Counted from the first letter of the stretch, positions 24,829 through 34,968 are shown. The stretch is 40,473 nucleotides of DNA from Porphyromonadaceae bacterium UBA7207 (GCA_002490635.1 DKUJ01000037.1:24588-65060); one strand, 5' to 3'. A program made the numbers and translations. The notes: generated by a model not told the origin, from the letters alone.

Positions 24829-26433
24829 ATGAAACCAATCAGAAACGCAATTCTCGGCATAATGCTCGCTATCGGAGCCACTGGCGCCGCCGACGCCCAG
24901 AACGGAATCCACAACCCCATGACCCAGGCTGTCCTCCAGGTCTATGAGGAAGAGCTGCGCGAAAATCCCGACAACTATTCCGTGCTGCTGATGCGCGCCG
25001 ACGAATACTACCGCCACCAGGAATATATCCGCGCGCTGGCCGACATCGACCGCGCCCTCACTCTTATTCCCGCGCGCGAAACCGAAAGCATCCTGCAGGC
25101 ACGCATGCTACGCGCCGGCATCCACAACCAGAGCGGACGCTCCGCCGAAGCCCTGGCCGACCTCGAGGCCGCCGCGCTGCTCGCACCCGAATCGGTATCG
25201 GTGCTCCTGCAGAAAGGAAACACGGAAGTGGAACTGGGCAACACCGCCGATGCCCGCGCCGACTTCCAGAAGGTGCTCAGCCTGACTCCGCGCAGCGCCG
25301 AGGCATACATTGGCCTGGCAAAAGTGGCAGTGAAGGAAAACAACATGGGCACCGCCAACGAAATGCTTGCGAGCGCAGTGAACATCGACCCATCGAACCC
25401 CGACACCTACATCCGCCGTGCCGCCGTGCGCAAAAGCATGGGCAACCACAACGGAGCCGTCGACGACCTCGTTCTCGCCCTCAGCGTAAACGCCGAAAAC
25501 CCCGTGGCGCTTTCCGAACTTGTAGCCTACGGCAACACCAACTATCCCGCCGCCATGGCCGGACTGTCGAATGCCGTAACGGCAGCTCCCCAGGTGGGAC
25601 TGTACCGCTATCTGCGCGCCGGCATAGCACAGTCGCACTACCACTACCTTGCAGCGCTGAAAGACTATGAGTATATCATCGAGCAGCGCATCTACAACTA
25701 CCACGGCATCTACGGCTCAATCGCCGAATGCCAGTTCGCTCTGGGACGCTACCAGGAAGCCCTGGCCAGCGTGGACCGCGCACTGGGAATGGTACGCGAC
25801 AATGCTTCCTACTTCGTGCTCCGCAGCCGCATCCTCCGTGTACTCGGCAAAGCCGAAGAGGCCGTAGCCGCCGCTGCTGCCGCTCTGGCTGTCGACCGCT
25901 CGAGCGGCGATGCCCTGACCGAAATGGCTCTGGCATATATTGCCACAGGCAAATACGACGATGCCGACGCCCTTCTGGCAGAAGCCATCGTAGGCGATGC
26001 CGAAGATCCCCGCTTCCCCATGCTGCGCGCATGGCTCATGGAGCGGTTTATGAACAATGCACAGGGTGCCGCACAGCTCTACCGCCGCGTGGCCGATATG
26101 GATCACTTTTTTATCGACAATCCCAAGTCGCTCAAAGGATTCGCACTGCTGTTTCTCGGCGAGAAAGACCAGGCGACACGCTGGATGAACAATATCCTCG
26201 CCACCGTCGACGACCACGACGGCCTCATCCACTACTTCGGAGCATGCTTCTTCGCCCAGGCCGACAACACCGAAAAAGCCCTCGAATGCACCCGGAAAGC
26301 TCTCGAGCTGGGCTACGGCGACTACTACGACTGGACCGACCTCAACGACGGCAGAATAAACGTGGGAGGACTCCGCGACGACCTGCGCTTCCTCAACCTG
26401 CTCAGCCGCCACAACTCGATATTCGGTCGTTAA
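24829..26433 (+). CDS. Exported TPR-repeat protein
   Basis: A 534-residue protein with a signal peptide (about 1-24, ending in DAQ) followed by an array of tetratricopeptide-like repeats through the whole length (for example LADIDRALTLIP, ADARADFQKVLSLTPRSAEAYIGLAKV, ALASVDRALGMVR). It is probably a periplasmic scaffold, and no enzymatic motif is visible. The in-frame ATG at 24817, overlapping the kdsA stop as ATGA, is an equally possible start and would add four residues. It is the last gene of the run, with no terminator directly after it. Confidence 0.85.
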   Translation: MKPIRNAILGIMLAIGATGAADAQNGIHNPMTQAVLQVYEEELRENPDNYSVLLMRADEYYRHQEYIRALADIDRALTLIPARETESILQARMLRAGIHNQSGRSAEALADLEAAALLAPESVSVLLQKGNTEVELGNTADARADFQKVLSLTPRSAEAYIGLAKVAVKENNMGTANEMLASAVNIDPSNPDTYIRRAAVRKSMGNHNGAVDDLVLALSVNAENPVALSELVAYGNTNYPAAMAGLSNAVTAAPQVGLYRYLRAGIAQSHYHYLAALKDYEYIIEQRIYNYHGIYGSIAECQFALGRYQEALASVDRALGMVRDNASYFVLRSRILRVLGKAEEAVAAAAAALAVDRSSGDALTEMALAYIATGKYDDADALLAEAIVGDAEDPRFPMLRAWLMERFMNNAQGAAQLYRRVADMDHFFIDNPKSLKGFALLFLGEKDQATRWMNNILATVDDHDGLIHYFGACFFAQADNTEKALECTRKALELGYGDYYDWTDLNDGRINVGGLRDDLRFLNLLSRHNSIFGR

Positions 26434-26534
26434 TAAGAGTTAAGCCCTGTAACTTTCCGGCGCAACCGGTGTCATATAGATAGAAAATACAGGACACTAC
26501 TTTTCATAATTGATTGACATTACTGAAACAGCCA

Positions 26535-26573
26535 CTGCCGCCTACGGTAATCGCGAGATTGCCGCGGCGGCAG
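26535..26573 (+). terminator. Large GC-rich hairpin, possible terminator
   Basis: CTGCCGCC (26535-26542) pairs with GGCGGCAG (26566-26573), and inside it GGTAATC pairs with GATTGCC around a GCGA loop. Only CTTTTC follows a few bases later, so the U run is weak. It lies 100 bases after the TPR gene and 54 bases before the DUF4924 gene: either a late terminator or a leader structure of the next gene. Confidence 0.5.
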
Positions 26574-26626
26574 ATTGCTTTTCCCGTTTGTTTATAATCA
26601 TACAACTACTGAAACACTCCTGAACA

Positions 26627-27202
26627 ATGATTACAGCCTCACAGAAACGTAAGGAAAACATAGCCGAATACCTGCTGTATATGTGGCAGATCGAAGACCT
26701 GATCCGTGCGAACGGACTTGACATCGACAAGATACGCGCCAACGTCCTCGAACGATACAATCTCGACGCCGCCACCCTCAGGCAGATGGAGCAGTGGTAC
26801 GAGTCGCTTATCGACATGATGCGCCGCGAGGATGTGGCTGAGAAAGGCCACCTGCAGATGAACCGCAACACCATCGGCGACCTGGCCGACCTCAACAAGC
26901 GCGTTCTGGCCGACAGCCGATTCACCGACTACCACGCGCAATACTACCGCACCCTGCCGTTCATCGTGGAGCTTCGCGCCAGAAGTGCCGGCGAGCCGGC
27001 CGGCGAAATAGAAACATGCTTCAACGCCCTCTATGGCGTCCTGATGATGCGCCTCTCGGGAAAAGAGATTTCAAAGGAAACAGAAGCGGCAATCGACCAG
27101 ATCGCACGCTTCACGGCAATGCTCGCCAAATACTATTGGCTCGACGAACACGACCGACTGTTCAACGACCACGAAAACAGCGGCTCCACTAAAAAAAATT
27201 AA
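26627..27202 (+). CDS. DUF4924 family protein
   Basis: A 191-residue, apparently cytosolic, mainly helical protein with the DUF4924 pattern: N-terminal KRKENIAEYLLYMWQIEDLIRA, then MRREDVAEKGHLQMN in the middle and AKYYWLDEHDRLF near the C terminus. The family is confined largely to Bacteroidota and has no known function. It appears to be a single gene: a hairpin region lies upstream, and the Bat operon promoter lies 70 bases downstream. Confidence 0.85.
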   Translation: MITASQKRKENIAEYLLYMWQIEDLIRANGLDIDKIRANVLERYNLDAATLRQMEQWYESLIDMMRREDVAEKGHLQMNRNTIGDLADLNKRVLADSRFTDYHAQYYRTLPFIVELRARSAGEPAGEIETCFNALYGVLMMRLSGKEISKETEAAIDQIARFTAMLAKYYWLDEHDRLFNDHENSGSTKKN

Positions 27203-27204
27203 AA

Positions 27205-27220
27205 CTTTAGGACGCTAAAG
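27205..27220. other. Short hairpin after the DUF4924 gene
   Basis: CTTTAG-gacg-CTAAAG, a perfect 6-bp stem with a 4-base loop just after the stop codon. No T run follows on the plus strand. On the minus strand it is followed by a T-rich stretch, but no minus-strand gene ends here. It may be a weak 3' end. Confidence 0.35.
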
Positions 27221-27272
27221 ACTTAGTAGACAAAATTAACATCTGCGACAGTCCCCTTATTTGTTATAACAG

Positions 27273-27280
27273 TATCTTTG
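27273..27280 (+). promoter_or_regulatory. Predicted -7 box of the moxR/bat operon
   Basis: TATCTTTG matches TAnnTTTG. The -33 element is not clear. Transcription would begin near 27286, leaving a leader of about 79 bases that starts with a hairpin. Confidence 0.6.
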
Positions 27281-27290
27281 CGGAGCATTC

Positions 27291-27308
27291 ACAGCCGGCT
27301 CCGGCTGT
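27291..27308. repeat. Inverted repeat at the 5' end of the bat operon leader
   Basis: ACAGCCGG-ct-CCGGCTGT, perfect 8-base arms, starting about 5 bases after the predicted transcription start. It could form a 5' stabilising hairpin in the long bat mRNA or be a protein site. Confidence 0.5.
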
Positions 27309-27364
27309 CGGCATGCCCCTCATCACATCGATTATCAAGACCCTCTTACCGAATACACCCTTTT

Positions 27365-28363
<999 letters not shown>

Positions 28364-28392
28364 CAACATCCCACCACAGTCCCTGAGCGCAA

Positions 28393-29268
28393 ATGGATTC
28401 AAACGAACTACTCAAAAAAGTCCGCAAGATTGAGATAAAGACCCGCGGACTGTCGCAGAACATCTTTGCCGGCGAATACCATTCGGCTTTCAAAGGCCGC
28501 GGCATGATGTTCTCCGAGGTTCGTGCCTACCAATACGGCGACGACATCCGCGACATCGACTGGAATGTCACAGCCCGTCACAACTCCCCCTTCGTGAAAG
28601 TCTATGAGGAGGAGCGCGAACTCACCGTAATGCTGATGGTGGACGTTTCGGGAAGCCGCTGCTTCGGCGCACAGGGACCGCAGAAAAGGGAGATGATTGC
28701 CGAAATCGCCGCCACACTGGCATTCTCGGCGATACAGAACAACGACAAGATCGGAGCGCTGTTCTTCTCCGACGGTATCGAGAAATTCATAGTACCGAAA
28801 AAGGGACGGCGCCACATCCTCTATATAATCCGCGAGCTGCTGGAATTCCAGCCCGAAGGCCGCGGCACCGATATCGGCGCCGCCGTGCGTTATCTCTCCG
28901 ACGCCATCAAGCGCCGATGCACAGTTTTCCTCATCTCCGACTTTATCGACAGCGGCGACTACCGCACCCCTCTCACTGTGGCCGCCAACCGCCACGACTT
29001 CATGGCAGTGCAGGTCTACGACCGCCGCGATGCCGAAATGCCCGATGTGGGGCTGATGCGCGTGGCCGACCTCGAGACCGGGGCCACACGCTGGGTCGAC
29101 ACCGGCTCCAAAGCCACACGCAAAGCCTACAACCGCTGGTGGTACGACCTCCAGCAGGCCATGTCGGTGGCATTGCGGAGCACCCGCGTCGACTTCGTTT
29201 CGGTAGCCACCGACGAAGACTATGTGAAAGCCCTGATGATGCTTTTTAAAAACCGAGCCTCTGTATGA
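28393..29268 (+). CDS. DUF58 / VWA-like protein
   Basis: A 291-residue cytosolic protein of the DUF58 family, which nearly always accompanies MoxR. It has the signature GRGMMFSEVRAYQYGDDIRDIDWNVTAR split over residues 35-62, and a degenerate VWA domain with MIDAS-like DVSGS (Asp84, Ser86, Ser88). It is thought to be a direct MoxR partner, though its molecular function is not established. The stop overlaps the next start (ATGA). Confidence 0.93.
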   Translation: MDSNELLKKVRKIEIKTRGLSQNIFAGEYHSAFKGRGMMFSEVRAYQYGDDIRDIDWNVTARHNSPFVKVYEEERELTVMLMVDVSGSRCFGAQGPQKREMIAEIAATLAFSAIQNNDKIGALFFSDGIEKFIVPKKGRRHILYIIRELLEFQPEGRGTDIGAAVRYLSDAIKRRCTVFLISDFIDSGDYRTPLTVAANRHDFMAVQVYDRRDAEMPDVGLMRVADLETGATRWVDTGSKATRKAYNRWWYDLQQAMSVALRSTRVDFVSVATDEDYVKALMMLFKNRASV

Positions 29269-30272
29269 ACCGCACAATCGCAGCAATAGCCACCGCAGCC
29301 CTTGCGGCACTACCGGCAGTAACAACGGCAGCACAGACACAGCCGGTGGTCAACGCGGCCATCGACAGTGTGGTTGTGACAATGGGTTCCACAGCCACCA
29401 TGACCGTGGAGGTAACAGTTCCCGCCGACGCTGCCGACCGCCTGCAGCTGGTCGACGCACCGGTGATAACCGACAACGAAATGGGATTCGGCGAATACGG
29501 CGGCGTGCAGGTTGTGGCAATCGGCGCCGACACCACCGAAACCGGCGGCAGAAGCAAGATAACCAACACATACACACTGCAGGCATTCAACCCCGGCCTG
29601 CAGAGCCTTCCTCCCGTAGGAGCGGTAATAGCCGGCAGCCACGACACCGTGCGGGCCGCCAATCTCCCACTCAAAGTGCTCCCTGTCGATGTCGACACCC
29701 TAACCATGGCTCTGATGCCGATGGCCGGCACGGCACAGCCGCAGATGAAATGGCACGACTATATTCCGTTGTCGCTGTTCTGGATTCTGGCTGCCGCACT
29801 GCTCATTGCCGCCGGTGTGTTCCTGTGGATGCGCTTCCGGCGCAAACGCGTCGAGGCTTTCGAGGTCACAAAACGACCCGTCCCGCCATATGAGCTGGCC
29901 ATCGACCGCCTCAGCCGTCTGCGCGCAAGCGGCATAGCGAGCGCCGGCAACGAGAAACGATTCTATACCGAACTCACCGAAATCCTGCGCCAGTATCTCC
30001 ACGGCCGCTTCGGCATAAACGCCATGGAAATGACTTCCCCGCAGATTCTCCGTGCCTTGCGCCGCAACCCCGAAACCCGCGACAACGCATCTCTGGTACA
30101 GGAAGTACTCGTGATGGCCGACTTCGTTAAATTCGCCAAAGAACGCCCGCTGGCCGACGACAACGAACGCGCATTCTCCCGCGCATCCGCATTCGTGGAA
30201 TCCACCAAACCTCTGCCGCCGCCACCGGTCGATCAGCAAATCAGAAAAGAGGTTAAGAAAAACAGTAAATGA
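29265..30272 (+). CDS. Exported single-pass membrane protein of the Bat operon (BatX)
   Basis: A 335-residue protein with signal peptide (1-23), an Ig-like extracytoplasmic domain (about 25-160), one transmembrane helix near 166-188 followed by RFRRKR, and a cytosolic tail (about 190-335) similar to DUF4381-type tails (YELAIDRLSRLR, FYTELTEILRQYLHGRFGINAMEMTSPQIL). The tail also resembles the BatD tail in layout. Genes of this kind sit between DUF58 and batA in Bacteroidota operons; its role is unknown. The start and stop both overlap neighbours by 4 bases. BatX is a label of convenience. Confidence 0.8.
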   Translation: MNRTIAAIATAALAALPAVTTAAQTQPVVNAAIDSVVVTMGSTATMTVEVTVPADAADRLQLVDAPVITDNEMGFGEYGGVQVVAIGADTTETGGRSKITNTYTLQAFNPGLQSLPPVGAVIAGSHDTVRAANLPLKVLPVDVDTLTMALMPMAGTAQPQMKWHDYIPLSLFWILAAALLIAAGVFLWMRFRRKRVEAFEVTKRPVPPYELAIDRLSRLRASGIASAGNEKRFYTELTEILRQYLHGRFGINAMEMTSPQILRALRRNPETRDNASLVQEVLVMADFVKFAKERPLADDNERAFSRASAFVESTKPLPPPPVDQQIRKEVKKNSK

Positions 30273-31261
30273 CCATGCATTTCGCCCATCCGCACTTTCT
30301 ATGGCTGTTGTTGCTGCTGATACCTCTCACGGCATGGTACATCCTAAAGCAACGCAACGCACACGCCACCATGAGCCTCTCCACAACGGCGGCATTCAAT
30401 GCCATGCCGCGCTCGTGGAAGCAATACCTGCGTTATGCCCTGTTCGCACTGCGGCTGGCAGCCATCGCGTGTGTTATTGTAGTGCTCGCCCGCCCGCAGG
30501 TACGCGACAGCTGGCGCACAACCTCCACCGAAGGCACCGACATAGTGCTGGCAATGGACGTGTCGTCGTCGATGCTCGCCCGCGACTTCGACCCCGACCG
30601 CTTCGAGGCCGCCAAGTCCGTGGCCTCGCAGTTCGTGGCCGGCCGGCCCAACGACAATATAGGCATAGTGGTATTCGCCGGTGAAAGCCTCACGGGGCTG
30701 CCCATGACCATGGACCGCTCCATGCTGCTGAGCTACCTTTCCAACCTCCAGATGGGCATCCTCGAGGACGGAACCGCCATCGGCGACGGCATAGCCACCT
30801 CGCTCAACCGCCTGCGCGACGGCCAGGCTGCCAGCAAAAGCATTATCCTGCTCACCGACGGTTCCAACAACACCGGCGTTATAGCACCCGTAACTGCCTC
30901 GGAAGTAGCCAAAGAGATGGGCGTGAAAATATACACCATCGGCGTAGGCCGCAACGGCACCGCGCCATACCCGGTGCGCACGCTCTCTGGACGAATCGAA
31001 TACCAGCCACAGCCAGTGGTTATCGACGAGGCGACTCTGCGCACAATAGCCGAAAGTACGGGAGGCCGCTACTTCCGCGCCACCGACAACAGGGTGCTCG
31101 CCGACGTGTTCGAGCAGATCGACGCCCTGGAAAAAACGCAGATGGACGTCCGCCATTTCTCCCACACCGAAGACAACTACATGCTCTGGGCATGTCTCGC
31201 CCTGGCATTCTTCGCCATCGAAATGCTTCTGCGCTACACCGTTCTCCGTTCCATTCCCTGA
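30269..31261 (+). CDS. batA: BatA, membrane-anchored VWA-domain protein
   Basis: A 330-residue protein. Two N-terminal transmembrane helices (about 10-25 and 57-74) precede a VWA domain with an intact MIDAS: DVSSS at 97-101, Thr in EDGTAIGDG, and LLTDGSN. A C-terminal transmembrane helix ends the protein (YMLWACLALAFFAIEMLL). In Bacteroides fragilis the bat genes were linked to aerotolerance; the mechanism is unresolved. The start overlaps the previous stop as ATGA, and a second in-frame ATG lies 6 bases later. Confidence 0.93.
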   Translation: MTMHFAHPHFLWLLLLLIPLTAWYILKQRNAHATMSLSTTAAFNAMPRSWKQYLRYALFALRLAAIACVIVVLARPQVRDSWRTTSTEGTDIVLAMDVSSSMLARDFDPDRFEAAKSVASQFVAGRPNDNIGIVVFAGESLTGLPMTMDRSMLLSYLSNLQMGILEDGTAIGDGIATSLNRLRDGQAASKSIILLTDGSNNTGVIAPVTASEVAKEMGVKIYTIGVGRNGTAPYPVRTLSGRIEYQPQPVVIDEATLRTIAESTGGRYFRATDNRVLADVFEQIDALEKTQMDVRHFSHTEDNYMLWACLALAFFAIEMLLRYTVLRSIP

Positions 31262-31270
31262 CCATCCGCC

Positions 31271-32326
31271 ATGTTCAATTTCGCATATCCCACACATCTG
31301 TATCTGCTGGCGGCGGTGCCGTTGCTTGCGCTGCTGTTCGTGGCCGCCCGCTACAGCCGCCGTGCCAAGCTGCGCCGGTTCGGCAGGCTCGACGTGGTCG
31401 ACAAAATGATGCCGGATGCCTCGCGCTATACTCCTGCGGTGCGCATAGTCCTGCAGTGTCTGGCTCTTGCCATGCTGGTGATTGCCGTAGCACGGCCACG
31501 CACCGAAGGCACCGTGAAGCAGGAAACAGCCGCCGGCATTGAAATCGTGGTGGCTTTCGACCTCTCGAACTCCATGCTGGCCTCCTCGACCGACCGCGAC
31601 CGCGACGCCACCAGGCTAGACCGCGCAAAGGTGGTACTCGAACGCCTCTTCGACCGCCTCGAGAACGACAAGGTCGGTCTGGTTATTTTCGCAGGCACAT
31701 CCAAAGTGCAGCTGCCTGTCACATCCGACTTCTACACCGCCAACATATACCTCGGCGAACTGCATCCCTCGATGATGGCCTACCAGGGTACCGACATAGC
31801 ATCGTCCATACGCATGGCCATGAACTGCTTCTCGGGAACCGAGGACATGCGCAAGGCCATAATACTGATAACCGATTCCGAAGACCATGAAGGCGAAGCC
31901 GTGGAAGCCGCGCGCCTTGCCGCCGAGAACGGCATCCAGGTGGATGTGCTCGGCGTGGGAACTCCCTCAGGAGCAACCGTGCCAGGCATCACCGACGAGA
32001 ACGGACAACCCGTGCACTCGGCTCTGAACGAGAATCTGGCCAAAGAGATTGCCAACGCCGGCAACGGCATATATGTGAACGCCGCTGCCTCGAGTTCGCT
32101 GAACGAACTGGCATCGCATCTGGAAACCCTCCAGAAGAGCGAATTCGACACCGTGGTATATAGTGCCGCCGCCGAACAGTTCCCCACCTTCGCAGCTCTG
32201 GCACTGATTCTTCTCATGATCGACATCTTTGTGGTGGACCGCAAAATCAGCTGGCTCAAAGGCATTGAATTCTTCAGCACCAAGACTATCCGCCCGAGCC
32301 GTAACACCAAAGACAAGAAGAAATGA
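31271..32326 (+). CDS. batB: BatB, membrane-anchored VWA-domain protein
   Basis: A 351-residue paralogue of BatA with the same plan: two N-terminal membrane helices (about 8-27 and 56-75), a VWA domain with MIDAS DLSNS at 97-101 and LITDSEDHEGE, and a C-terminal membrane helix (FAALALILLMIDIFVVD). The MIDAS Asp lies at the same residue number as in BatA, consistent with an old tandem duplication. The stop overlaps the batC start. Confidence 0.93.
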   Translation: MFNFAYPTHLYLLAAVPLLALLFVAARYSRRAKLRRFGRLDVVDKMMPDASRYTPAVRIVLQCLALAMLVIAVARPRTEGTVKQETAAGIEIVVAFDLSNSMLASSTDRDRDATRLDRAKVVLERLFDRLENDKVGLVIFAGTSKVQLPVTSDFYTANIYLGELHPSMMAYQGTDIASSIRMAMNCFSGTEDMRKAIILITDSEDHEGEAVEAARLAAENGIQVDVLGVGTPSGATVPGITDENGQPVHSALNENLAKEIANAGNGIYVNAAASSSLNELASHLETLQKSEFDTVVYSAAAEQFPTFAALALILLMIDIFVVDRKISWLKGIEFFSTKTIRPSRNTKDKKK

Positions 32327-33129
32327 CCCGTCTGTTTCTCTCACTCGCTCTTGTCGCCGCAGGCGCTGTCACGGTTACGGCACAGAGTCTGACAGCACCC
32401 GACGACCCGGCGGCCGCTCCTGCCGTGGCCGTTGCCGACAGCACCACGGCTCCCGCCGTGGAGCCGCTGCACAACACCCCCACCGACTCATACCGCGACG
32501 AACGCAACTTCATACGCCATGGCAACACCATGGCCAACGACTCCAACTGGCACCGTGCGCTGGAATACTACCAGAAGGCACTCCACGTCAACGCCGGCAG
32601 CATCGTAGGCCGCTACAACCGCGCCGTGGCGCTGCAGCACCTCGCCTCCTCCGACAACAATCTGCGCCAGCAGGCCATGCAGCAGCTCGCCGAGCTGCTC
32701 CCCGATGCCCGCAAGCACAACCCCGCAGTCGCACGCGACGCATTCTACAACCTCGGCAACATGGCGTACAACGACCGCGACTACTCCGGTGCCATAGCCA
32801 ACTACGAGGCTTCGCTGCGAATCGACCCCGACAACTACAATGCACGCTACAACCTGCGCCTGGCCCAGCTCCAGCAGCAGAATCAGGATCAGAACCAGGA
32901 CCAGCAGGAACAGGAGCAAGAGCAGGAGCAAGAACAACAACAGCAGCAGCAACCCCAGCAGCAACAGCAGCAACAGCAGCAACAGCAGCAGCCTCAGCCC
33001 GACATGACCCAGAGCGCGCAGCAGATTCTGCAGAGCATGCAGAACAAGGAAAACCAGACCCGGCAGCGCGTCCAGGAAGAGGAAGAACAGGCTCAGCCAT
33101 CGCGGCGACAGCCACGCAAACCCTGGTGA
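32323..33129 (+). CDS. batC: BatC, exported TPR protein with glutamine-rich tail
   Basis: A 268-residue protein with a signal peptide (about 1-20), TPR repeats (about 55-185; FYNLGNMAYNDRDYSGAI, YEASLRIDPDNYNARYNL), and a low-complexity tail from about 184 to 225 of Gln with interspersed Glu, Asp and Asn, ending in charged residues. BatC is expected to bind other Bat proteins in the periplasm. The tail is encoded by CAG/CAA codons and may vary in length between strains. The start overlaps the batB stop by 4 bases and a 37-base gap separates it from batD. Confidence 0.9.
   Translation: MTRLFLSLALVAAGAVTVTAQSLTAPDDPAAAPAVAVADSTTAPAVEPLHNTPTDSYRDERNFIRHGNTMANDSNWHRALEYYQKALHVNAGSIVGRYNRAVALQHLASSDNNLRQQAMQQLAELLPDARKHNPAVARDAFYNLGNMAYNDRDYSGAIANYEASLRIDPDNYNARYNLRLAQLQQQNQDQNQDQQEQEQEQEQEQQQQQQPQQQQQQQQQQQQPQPDMTQSAQQILQSMQNKENQTRQRVQEEEEQAQPSRRQPRKPW
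32866..32999 (+). repeat. CAG/CAA/GAG trinucleotide tract in batC
   Basis: An imperfect run of CAG and CAA codons, with GAG/GAA in the first half, encodes the Gln/Glu-rich tail. All repeat units are three bases, so gain or loss would keep the reading frame. Confidence 0.85.
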
Positions 33130-33166
33130 CAAGCTTCGAGCTACTGACATATAACGACATTCATCG

Positions 33167-34960
33167 ATGACCTTACGACGTTTCATACTCTTCACCGTAG
33201 CAATGGCGCTGGCCCTGGCGGCATCGGCCCAGGACGCCACCTTCGAGCTGCTCAAGCCACGCAATGTCGTGGAAGGCAGAAACTTCAACATCACCTACCG
33301 TCTGGTCAACGCCGAAGGCAACGCTCCAGAGGCTCCGGAACTCGCGGGCTGCACCCTGCTCTACGGTCCGGCAGTGTCCACCATGGCAAGCACACAGATT
33401 GTGAACGGACGCCTGTCGTCGTCGTCGTCGGTCGACTACACTTTCACATACCGTGCCGACCAGGCCGGACATGTCGAGATTCCCGCTGCGGCCATACGCA
33501 CCGACAACGGCACACTGCGCTCGCAGGGCGCCTCCTTCGAGATTCTGCCTGCCGACCGCGACGGCAGCTCCAACAGCATCGACCGCCCCGCGCAGCAATC
33601 GGTACAGAATGTCGACGCCGACGACCTTCTGGTGCGCGTGTTCTTCAGCAAAAACACCGTTTATGAGCAGGAGCCGGTGGTGGCAACCATCAAGGTGTAC
33701 ACCAAATTCGACATCAGCGCCTTCATTCCCACTGTGCAACCCGCTTTCGAAGGCTTCCTCACCGAAGAACTCGAAGTATCGCCCGAGGTATCAATCGAGA
33801 ACTACAACGGACAGAACTACCATTGCGCCGTGCTCAAGCGCCTGCTGCTGTATCCCCAGCGCTCGGGCAGGCTGAGCGTGAATTCCGGCAGCTACGACGT
33901 TACAATCGTGCAGCACGAAATCCTGAACATGGGCTTCTTCCGCACCTCGCGTCCCGTGGAACGGCAGATCACCACCACATCCAACGCCGCATCGCTGAAC
34001 GTGCGGCCGCTGCCGCAACCGGCACCCGAAGGGTTCGCCGGCGCCGTGGGACAGTTCTCCGCCGCCACAAGCCTCGACCCGGAGGTGATGCGCACAAACG
34101 AGGCATCGGTGTATTCTTACACAATCACCGGCACCGGCAACATCAAATTCCTCAGTCCCACGCAGATGTCGTTTCCGGCGTCGGTAGAGAGCTACACCCC
34201 GCGCACCGAGGTCGACACCCGACTGATTGCCGGCGGTGCCAACATGAGCGGCACCTACCGCACCGACTTCACCATCGTGCCCACCGAAGTAGGCAACTTT
34301 GTCATCGAGGGCAAGCCTCTGGTGTTCTTCAACCCTTCCGACGGCAAGTACCACACCGTGGAAGTTCCCGACATGCCCATCCGCGTACTGCGCGGCACCG
34401 GCGCGGCGGCAGCTCCGGCACCCACCGAAATCGACGCCCACATCGACGATATCCTCCACATACGTCCTTCCGACATCGTGGCCCAGAATGCTGAAATCAA
34501 CTACGCCTACAGCTCGCCGCTCTATTGGCTGGCCTATGTGCTGCTACTGATTATCCTGCTGGGTACCATATTCCTCTACCGGCGGAACATACGCCTGCGT
34601 TCCGACGTTGCCGGACGCAGACTCGCCAAAGCCGGACGCGTGGCGCAGCGACGCCTCAAACAGGCCAGAAGCGCGATGGACGCCAAAGATTCCGACAGTT
34701 TCTATGCATCGCTGGCATCGGCGATGTGGGGCTACATTTCCGACAAACTCGGCATAGCCCCCTCGCAGCTCACCCGCGAGAATGTGGCCGGAAAGCTCGA
34801 GTCATACGGAGTTTCCTCCGAAGGAACCAAAGACATACTCGACGTGCTCGACAGCTGCGAGATGGCACGCTTCACCCCCATGGGCTCATCAGAAGAAATG
34901 GCCGACATCTATGCCCGCGCCGCCGCCGCCGTGGCCGCCGTGGAAAACGTGAAAAAATAG
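33167..34960 (+). CDS. batD: BatD, exported membrane-anchored protein
   Basis: A 597-residue protein with signal peptide (about 1-22), several beta-sandwich domains of the BatD/oxygen-tolerance type (about 23-445; for example VVEGRNFNITYRLVNAEG, DFTIVPTEVGNFVIEG), a transmembrane helix near 452-472, and a cytosolic helical tail (DSFYASLASAMWGYISDKLGI onward). The largest Bat component, presumed to be the periplasmic platform. A short serine run, (TCG)5, lies near residue 86. The batE start follows 8 bases after its stop. Confidence 0.92.
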   Translation: MTLRRFILFTVAMALALAASAQDATFELLKPRNVVEGRNFNITYRLVNAEGNAPEAPELAGCTLLYGPAVSTMASTQIVNGRLSSSSSVDYTFTYRADQAGHVEIPAAAIRTDNGTLRSQGASFEILPADRDGSSNSIDRPAQQSVQNVDADDLLVRVFFSKNTVYEQEPVVATIKVYTKFDISAFIPTVQPAFEGFLTEELEVSPEVSIENYNGQNYHCAVLKRLLLYPQRSGRLSVNSGSYDVTIVQHEILNMGFFRTSRPVERQITTTSNAASLNVRPLPQPAPEGFAGAVGQFSAATSLDPEVMRTNEASVYSYTITGTGNIKFLSPTQMSFPASVESYTPRTEVDTRLIAGGANMSGTYRTDFTIVPTEVGNFVIEGKPLVFFNPSDGKYHTVEVPDMPIRVLRGTGAAAAPAPTEIDAHIDDILHIRPSDIVAQNAEINYAYSSPLYWLAYVLLLIILLGTIFLYRRNIRLRSDVAGRRLAKAGRVAQRRLKQARSAMDAKDSDSFYASLASAMWGYISDKLGIAPSQLTRENVAGKLESYGVSSEGTKDILDVLDSCEMARFTPMGSSEEMADIYARAAAAVAAVENVKK

Positions 34961-34968
34961 ACCCCGCA

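Noticed and set aside
26498..26505. TACTTTTC as the DUF4924 promoter
   Set aside because: The final G is missing and no -33 element is at the right distance.
32866..32999. Repeat tract as a CRISPR-like or other mobile array
   Set aside because: Units are single codons inside the batC frame, with no spacers or longer repeat.
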